Shown here piece by piece: positions 59,580 through 64,000 of a stretch of 64,000 bases of DNA (positions are counted from its first letter, which is position 1; each line of letters begins with the position of its first letter). A program made the translations under genes and the position numbers. The notes beneath the pieces were generated by a model, which was given only the letters and a program-made list of their open reading frames with translations, searched no databases and was not told the origin of the DNA. The stretch spans positions 471,595-535,594 of the forward strand of contig NZ_LKEH01000026.1 in NCBI RefSeq assembly GCF_001642795.1, in the 5' to 3' direction. This DNA comes from Pseudomonas viridiflava. Its GTDB lineage: Bacteria; Pseudomonadota; Gammaproteobacteria; Pseudomonadales; Pseudomonadaceae.

Positions 59580-60776
59580 ATGTCCCTGCCTAGCTTGCGC
59601 CTCAAAGCCAACGCCGACCGTCGCCTGCGCGCCGGCCATCTGTGGGTCTACAGCAATGAAATCGATGTAGCCGCCACCCCTCTTCACGGTTTTGCAGCTG
59701 GCGATCAAGCCATTCTCGAAGCCGCCGGCGGCAAGCCGCTGGGCATCGTCGCCATGAGCCCCAACAACCTGATCTGCGCCCGTCTGTTGTCGCGCGACGT
59801 CAAGTTGCCGCTGGACAAGTCGCTACTGGTTCACCGGCTGAACGTCGCGCTGTCGCTGCGTGATCGCCTGTTCGACAAACCGTTCTATCGTCTGGTCTAC
59901 GGCGACTCGGACCTGCTGCCGGGTCTGGTGGTGGATCGCTTCGGTGACATCCTCGTCGTGCAAATGGCCTCGGCCACCATGGAACACCATAAGGACGACG
60001 TGATCGCCGCGCTGGTCCAGGTGCTCAAGCCAAGCGGCATCCTGTTCAAGAACGACTCGGCCGCCCGCGATGCCGAAGGCCTGAATCGCTACGTCGAGAC
60101 CGTGTTCGGTCTGGTTCCGGAATGGGTAGCCCTGGAAGAGAACGGCGTGCAGTTCGAAGCGCCGGTCATGGCTGGCCAGAAGACCGGCTGGTTCTACGAT
60201 CACCGCATGAACCGTGCGCGCCTGGCACCTTACGTCAAAGGCAAGCGCGTGCTGGACTTGTACAGCTACATCGGCGGCTGGGGTATCCAGGCTGCTGCGT
60301 TCGGCGCCAGCGACGTCACCTGCGTCGATGCGTCCTCTTTTGCCCTCGACGGCGTGGAGCGCAATGCCGCGCTGAACGGCTTTGCCGAGAAGCTGACCTG
60401 CATCGAAGGTGACGTGTTCGAGGCACTTAAAGAGTTGAAGGCAAGCGAAGAGCGTTTCGACGTGATCGTGGCCGACCCGCCTGCGTTCATCAAGCGCAAG
60501 AAGGACATGAAAAACGGTGAAGGTGCCTACCGCCGCCTGAACGAGCAAGCCATGCGCCTGCTCACCAAGGACGGCATTCTGGTCAGCGCCTCGTGCTCGA
60601 TGCACCTGCCGGAAGACGACCTGCAAAACATCCTGCTGACCAGCGCCCGTCATCTGGACCGCAACATCCAGCTGCTGGAGCGTGGAGGCCAGGGCCCGGA
60701 TCATCCGGTGCATCCTGCCATTGCAGAAACGCGTTATATCAAGAGCATCACCTGCCGACTGTTGCCCAACAGTTGA
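59580..60776 (+). CDS. rlmI: 23S rRNA (cytosine-C5)-methyltransferase RlmI-like
   Basis: A 398-residue class I methyltransferase with an N-terminal PUA domain (RRLRAGHLWVYSNEI) and a middle RlmI-type domain. The SAM-binding motif is VLDLYSYIGGWGIQAAAFGA and the catalytic segment is VIVADPPAFIKRKKDM with SCSMH near 340. E. coli RlmI makes m5C1962 in 23S rRNA. The ATG follows CCGGAGCGACGTC. Confidence 0.94.
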   Translation: MSLPSLRLKANADRRLRAGHLWVYSNEIDVAATPLHGFAAGDQAILEAAGGKPLGIVAMSPNNLICARLLSRDVKLPLDKSLLVHRLNVALSLRDRLFDKPFYRLVYGDSDLLPGLVVDRFGDILVVQMASATMEHHKDDVIAALVQVLKPSGILFKNDSAARDAEGLNRYVETVFGLVPEWVALEENGVQFEAPVMAGQKTGWFYDHRMNRARLAPYVKGKRVLDLYSYIGGWGIQAAAFGASDVTCVDASSFALDGVERNAALNGFAEKLTCIEGDVFEALKELKASEERFDVIVADPPAFIKRKKDMKNGEGAYRRLNEQAMRLLTKDGILVSASCSMHLPEDDLQNILLTSARHLDRNIQLLERGGQGPDHPVHPAIAETRYIKSITCRLLPNS

Positions 60777-60783
60777 TCGACTG

Positions 60784-60843
60784 ACCGGGTCGGCTCTATT
60801 GCGACCCGGTGCACGATGTCAGCTCAAGCCTGTCTTGAGCTGA
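60784..60843 (+). terminator. Two consecutive hairpins after rlmI
   Basis: ACCGGGTCG/CGACCCGGT (60784-60810, 9-bp stem) is followed by TCAGCTCAAG/CTTGAGCTGA (60819-60843, 10-bp stem, 5-base loop). Neither has a T-tract, so they could stabilise a 3' end or act as weak terminators. Confidence 0.5.
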
Positions 60844-61017
60844 TCGCCCGCCATTGAAAACATCTCGATACACCCCTCTACAAACGCGATAAACATATAT
60901 CGCACGTCGTCTTTTCGCACTGATAAATTGTCACCGTCCTGTCAGCAAACACCAACAAGATGCGAATCAGGACAACACTCAAAATGGACTTTGTTTAATT
61001 TAAATGGATTTAAAATC

Positions 61018-61533
61018 ATGACTGACTCTAAAAATGTTGACTACATCCGCGACGACTTGAACAGCTTGTCTGCTGACCAGCTGTCCAAAGGCCTGCTTTC
61101 CCCGGAAGGCGCAGACCTTATCCAGCGAGTCATCAATGCTCCAGTCGCCTCCGATGAAGACGGCATCACCATCGGTCGTTTCGTTATGCCGCTTCATGGC
61201 GGTGCCACCCTGATCCGACTGTTTGTGATCCGCGGCCCGGAAGGTCAGCACATTCTTTATGTGCCTGAACAGCCTGCCGCCCCAACCGATCGCATTTTCC
61301 ACGAGAACCATGACTGGACACGCACCTGTTATGTCCTGGGTGAATTTCTGGGCAAACCGGGCGGTCTGGAATACATGCTGGACCTGGTGCCTGAAGATCA
61401 ACGCGGTCAGGTAGTGGATTATTTCGAAGAAATCACTCGTCTGCCTTCCGCGTGGAACAAAAGCGCACTGGCCCTGCAAACGGTTGATGGCGAAACCTAC
61501 CTGCATCAGATTCAGGCAATTGTGAATCGTTGA
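61018..61533 (+). CDS. Small stand-alone protein resembling a DUF6543-toxin segment
   Basis: A 171-residue cytosolic protein with no signal peptide. Its middle (LIRLFVIRGPEGQHILYVPE, then RIFHENHDW and a LVPEDQRGQVVDYFEEI tail) follows the same pattern as the segment of the DUF6543 protein at the left of this window that reads LISNADGRQILYTAG. It may be a solo module, an accessory or an immunity-like protein of that superfamily; function is unknown. The ATG at 61018 sits in A+T-rich DNA with a poor ribosome site. A perfect terminator follows. Confidence 0.7.
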   Translation: MTDSKNVDYIRDDLNSLSADQLSKGLLSPEGADLIQRVINAPVASDEDGITIGRFVMPLHGGATLIRLFVIRGPEGQHILYVPEQPAAPTDRIFHENHDWTRTCYVLGEFLGKPGGLEYMLDLVPEDQRGQVVDYFEEITRLPSAWNKSALALQTVDGETYLHQIQAIVNR

Positions 61534-61959
61534 TTAATCACGTCTGATTTAAAAACTGCCGACAGGGCCCTGTCGGCAGTTTTTATTTAAATAATGTTCT
61601 GTTGGACCGCTGCATTCGTTGATGCAGCTGTGGGCTTCAAAGCACCGAGATTTCAGCGCGATTAAATCCTGATAAAAGCTCAAAAAACCTGCTCGAGCCT
61701 ATCATCTCAGGTGCATTTAATGGCCATGCCGCACCCATCATCTTATTAAGCTTCGTTCATGCCAACACTGCGTGAGCGGTGTAGAATCGCTCCTATTCAT
61801 CGCCAGTCATCCCCCGGCGGGTTTATGAGCTCAGGCCGAGTACACGGTGATCCCGTGGTTTTCGGTTTCTTCGCTGCATCCGGTCACTGCCGCCTGCGAG
61901 CGACGTCAATAGAAGCTCACTCCCTTCCTGATCAGCCTTATTTTTGCCGGAGTGCTCCA
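61534..61959. other. Gap between small DUF6543-like gene and ilvD
   Basis: After the terminator at 61551-61584 this 426-bp region is A+T-rich up to about 61760, then more G+C-rich. TAGAAT at 61782-61787 is a possible -10 for ilvD with no good -35, implying a leader of about 170 bases. I saw no leader peptide rich in branched-chain codons, so attenuation is not supported. No gene was seen. Confidence 0.4.
61551..61584 (+). terminator. Intrinsic terminator after the DUF6543-like gene
   Basis: AAAAACTGCCGACAGGG and CCCTGTCGGCAGTTTTT are perfect inverted complements (34-base palindrome), ending in a T-run (TTTTTATTT). Works in either direction. Confidence 0.92.
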
Positions 61960-63807
61960 ATGCCTGATTACCGCTCGAAAACGTCCACCCACGGCCGCAA
62001 CATGGCCGGCGCCCGTGCCCTCTGGCGCGCCACGGGCATGAAGGACGAAGATTTCAAGAAACCGATCATCGCCATCGCCAACTCCTTCACCCAGTTCGTA
62101 CCGGGCCACGTGCACCTGAAAGACATGGGTCAACTGGTAGCCCGCGAAGTCGAACGCGCCGGTGGCGTGGCCAAGGAATTCAACACCATTGCGGTGGATG
62201 ACGGCATCGCCATGGGCCATGACGGCATGCTGTATTCGCTGCCGAGCCGCGAAATCATCGCCGACTCCGTGGAATACATGGTCAACGCCCACTGCGCGGA
62301 CGCAATTGTCTGTATCTCCAACTGCGACAAGATAACCCCTGGCATGCTGATGGCGTCTTTGCGCCTCAATATTCCGGTGATTTTCGTGTCCGGCGGACCG
62401 ATGGAAGCCGGCAAGACCAAACTGGCCAGCCATGGCCTGGATCTGGTCGATGCCATGGTCATTGCCGCCGACTCGACTGCCAGCGATGAAAAAGTCGCCG
62501 AATACGAACGCAGCGCCTGCCCGACGTGCGGTTCGTGCTCGGGCATGTTCACCGCCAACTCGATGAACTGCCTGACCGAAGCACTGGGTCTGGCGTTGCC
62601 GGGCAACGGTTCCGCACTCGCCACTCACAGTGACCGTGAGCAACTGTTCCTGCAGGCGGGCCGCACCATTGTCGACCTGTGCAGACAGTACTACACCCAA
62701 AACGATGACTCGGTGCTGCCGCGCAACATCGCCAACTTCAAGGCGTTCGAGAATGCCATGACGCTGGACATCGCCATGGGCGGCTCGACCAACACCATCC
62801 TGCACTTGCTGGCCGCCGCTCAGGAAGCCGAGATCGACTTCGACCTGCGCCACATCGACCGCCTGTCGCGCAAGGTGCCGCAGCTCTGCAAGGTCGCGCC
62901 GAACATCCAGAAGTACCACATGGAAGACGTGCACCGCGCAGGCGGGATTTTCAGTATCCTTGGCGAACTGGCGCGCGGCGGTCTGTTGCACACAGACCTG
63001 CCGACCGTGCACAGCAAGACCCTGGCCGAAGGCATCGCGAAGTGGGACATCACCCAGACTGACGACGAGGCGGTTCACACCTTCTTCAAGGCAGGCCCGG
63101 CAGGCATCCCGACGCAAACCGCGTTCAGCCAGTCGACCCGCTGGGAAAGTCTGGATGACGACCGTGAAAACGGCTGCATCCGTAGCGTTGAGCACGCTTA
63201 CTCGCAGGAAGGCGGCCTGGCCGTGCTGTACGGCAACATCGCACTGGATGGCTGCGTAGTGAAAACCGCAGGTGTCGACGAGTCGATCCACGTGTTCGAA
63301 GGCAATGCCAAGATTTTCGAAAGCCAGGACAGCGCTGTGCGCGGCATCCTTGCTGACGAAGTGAAGGCTGGCGACATCGTGATCATCCGCTACGAAGGCC
63401 CGAAAGGCGGCCCGGGCATGCAGGAAATGCTCTACCCGACCTCGTACCTGAAATCCAAAGGTCTGGGCAAGGATTGTGCGCTGCTCACCGATGGTCGTTT
63501 CTCGGGCGGTACCTCGGGTCTGTCCATCGGCCACGCATCGCCTGAAGCCGCTGCTGGTGGAGCAATCGGTCTGGTACGCGATGGCGACAAGGTACTGATC
63601 GACATTCCGAATCGCTCGATCAACCTGTTGATCGACGACGCTGAAATGGCCGAGCGCCGTGCAGAGCAGGACAAGAAAGGCTGGAAGCCGGTCGAGTCGC
63701 GCCCTCGCAAAGTGACCACTGCCCTCAAGGCCTACGCCCTGCTGGCAACCAGTGCCGACAAAGGCGCAGTGCGTGACAAGGCGTTGCTGGACAAGCTGGT
63801 GCCTTAA
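61960..63807 (+). CDS. ilvD: Dihydroxy-acid dehydratase
   Basis: A 615-residue iron-sulfur enzyme that dehydrates dihydroxy acids to keto acids in isoleucine, valine and pantothenate synthesis. Cluster and active-site regions are [34 protein letters not shown] and the C-terminal [19 protein letters not shown] precedes the ATG at 61960, which gives the family start [19 protein letters not shown]; the open frame upstream carries no family sequence. Confidence 0.97.
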   Translation: MPDYRSKTSTHGRNMAGARALWRATGMKDEDFKKPIIAIANSFTQFVPGHVHLKDMGQLVAREVERAGGVAKEFNTIAVDDGIAMGHDGMLYSLPSREIIADSVEYMVNAHCADAIVCISNCDKITPGMLMASLRLNIPVIFVSGGPMEAGKTKLASHGLDLVDAMVIAADSTASDEKVAEYERSACPTCGSCSGMFTANSMNCLTEALGLALPGNGSALATHSDREQLFLQAGRTIVDLCRQYYTQNDDSVLPRNIANFKAFENAMTLDIAMGGSTNTILHLLAAAQEAEIDFDLRHIDRLSRKVPQLCKVAPNIQKYHMEDVHRAGGIFSILGELARGGLLHTDLPTVHSKTLAEGIAKWDITQTDDEAVHTFFKAGPAGIPTQTAFSQSTRWESLDDDRENGCIRSVEHAYSQEGGLAVLYGNIALDGCVVKTAGVDESIHVFEGNAKIFESQDSAVRGILADEVKAGDIVIIRYEGPKGGPGMQEMLYPTSYLKSKGLGKDCALLTDGRFSGGTSGLSIGHASPEAAAGGAIGLVRDGDKVLIDIPNRSINLLIDDAEMAERRAEQDKKGWKPVESRPRKVTTALKAYALLATSADKGAVRDKALLDKLVP

Positions 63808-63823
63808 GCAGCATCGGTAATGC

Positions 63824-63853
63824 AAAAAGCCCGGCAGAGATGCCGGGCTTTTT
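63824..63853 (+). terminator. Intrinsic terminator after ilvD
   Basis: AAAAAGCCCGGCA and TGCCGGGCTTTTT form a 13-bp stem with a GAGA tetraloop and T-run, 16 bases after the ilvD stop. Confidence 0.95.
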
Positions 63854-63960
63854 GTTGGGCCAATGGAACGCGTGTGCCCTTAAAAGCGGAAGCGGAGCGT
63901 AGGAACGATCAGCGTGATCTCAAGCACGCCTCCGAGTTATACCCGAGTCTTGCTGCGACC

Positions 63961-63992
63961 ACGGACTGTGGGAGGCGGCTTGCCGGCGATGC
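63961..63992. repeat. REP half-element at the right edge
   Basis: GGACTGTGGGAGGCGGCTTG and CCGGCGATGC match the REPIN arm at 20451-20480. The partner arm, if present, lies beyond the window. Between ilvD and this element is a short decayed REP-like word, GCGGAGCGTAGGAACGATCA (63892-63911). Confidence 0.65.
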
Positions 63993-64000
63993 TTTTTCTG

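Overview
The window is a stretch of core chromosome from a fluorescent-group pseudomonad, most probably the Pseudomonas syringae complex. The evidence is gene order and protein content: the run pilGHIJ-chpA, gshB, tonB3, yqgE-ruvX-pyrR-pyrB-pyrC', pilT, yggS-proC-yggT, metXW, rdgB-hemW, trmB-thiG-thiS, mtgA, rpoH-ftsX-ftsE-ftsY, M16 proteases, rsmD, coaD, mutM and ilvD follows the P. aeruginosa PA0353-PA0415 region in inverted order. Base composition is about 58-60% G+C by eye, and intergenic repeats are of the Pseudomonas REP type. The species assignment is inference; no rRNA or tRNA gene is present.

Layout. 1-2.0 kb: the 5' two thirds of a large dermonecrotic-toxin-like (DUF6543) gene, minus strand, running off the left edge. 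2.3-9.0 kb: a K+/H+ antiporter, an MscK mechanosensitive channel and the SelO AMPylator, plus strand. 9.2-19.2 kb: the type IV pilus chemosensory operon pilG-pilH-pilI-pilJ-chpA-chpC, minus strand. 19.4-25.6 kb: gshB, tonB3, then the yqgE-ruvX-pyrR-pyrB-pyrC' operon, where pyrC' encodes a catalytically dead dihydroorotase that partners aspartate transcarbamoylase. 25.8-28.2 kb: a TM2 membrane protein, a secreted NlpC/P60 peptidase and pilT. 28.3-35.0 kb: yggS-proC-yggT, metXW and the DUF4426-rdgB-hemW-DUF3392 operon. 35.2-38.2 kb: thiS-thiG-trmB, a DUF423 protein and mtgA. 38.2-39.5 kb: an AT-rich accessory patch between mtgA and rpoH. 39.5-43.7 kb: ftsY-ftsE-ftsX and rpoH. 43.9-49.8 kb: two tandem copies of an M16 protease gene pair. 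49.8-64 kb: rsmD, a higBA toxin-antitoxin pair, a YheT-type hydrolase, a sulfurtransferase, a TetR/aldehyde dehydrogenase divergent pair, coaD, a ferredoxin, mutM, an HDOD protein, pfpI, rlmI, a small DUF6543-like protein and ilvD.

Most novel points. (1) Downstream of rpoH there is a tandem duplication of about 437 bp. Each unit pairs a 79-codon ORF of unknown family with the last ~33 codons of rpoH. Two decayed rpoH tails remain (38481-38582 and 39061-39153), both still alignable in frame with the RpoH C-terminus but broken by stop codons. (2) The M16 protease pair has been duplicated with its upstream region, and both genes of the upstream copy have lost their signal peptides, one by deletion and one by substitution, while the HxxEH zinc motif is kept. 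(3) Regulatory sites can be read directly: a perfect 16-bp palindrome in the -35/-10 spacer of the aldehyde dehydrogenase promoter beside a divergent TetR gene, an AlgU/sigma-E-like promoter before rpoH, and a palindrome before higBA. No CRISPR array, prophage, complete insertion sequence or replication origin was seen.
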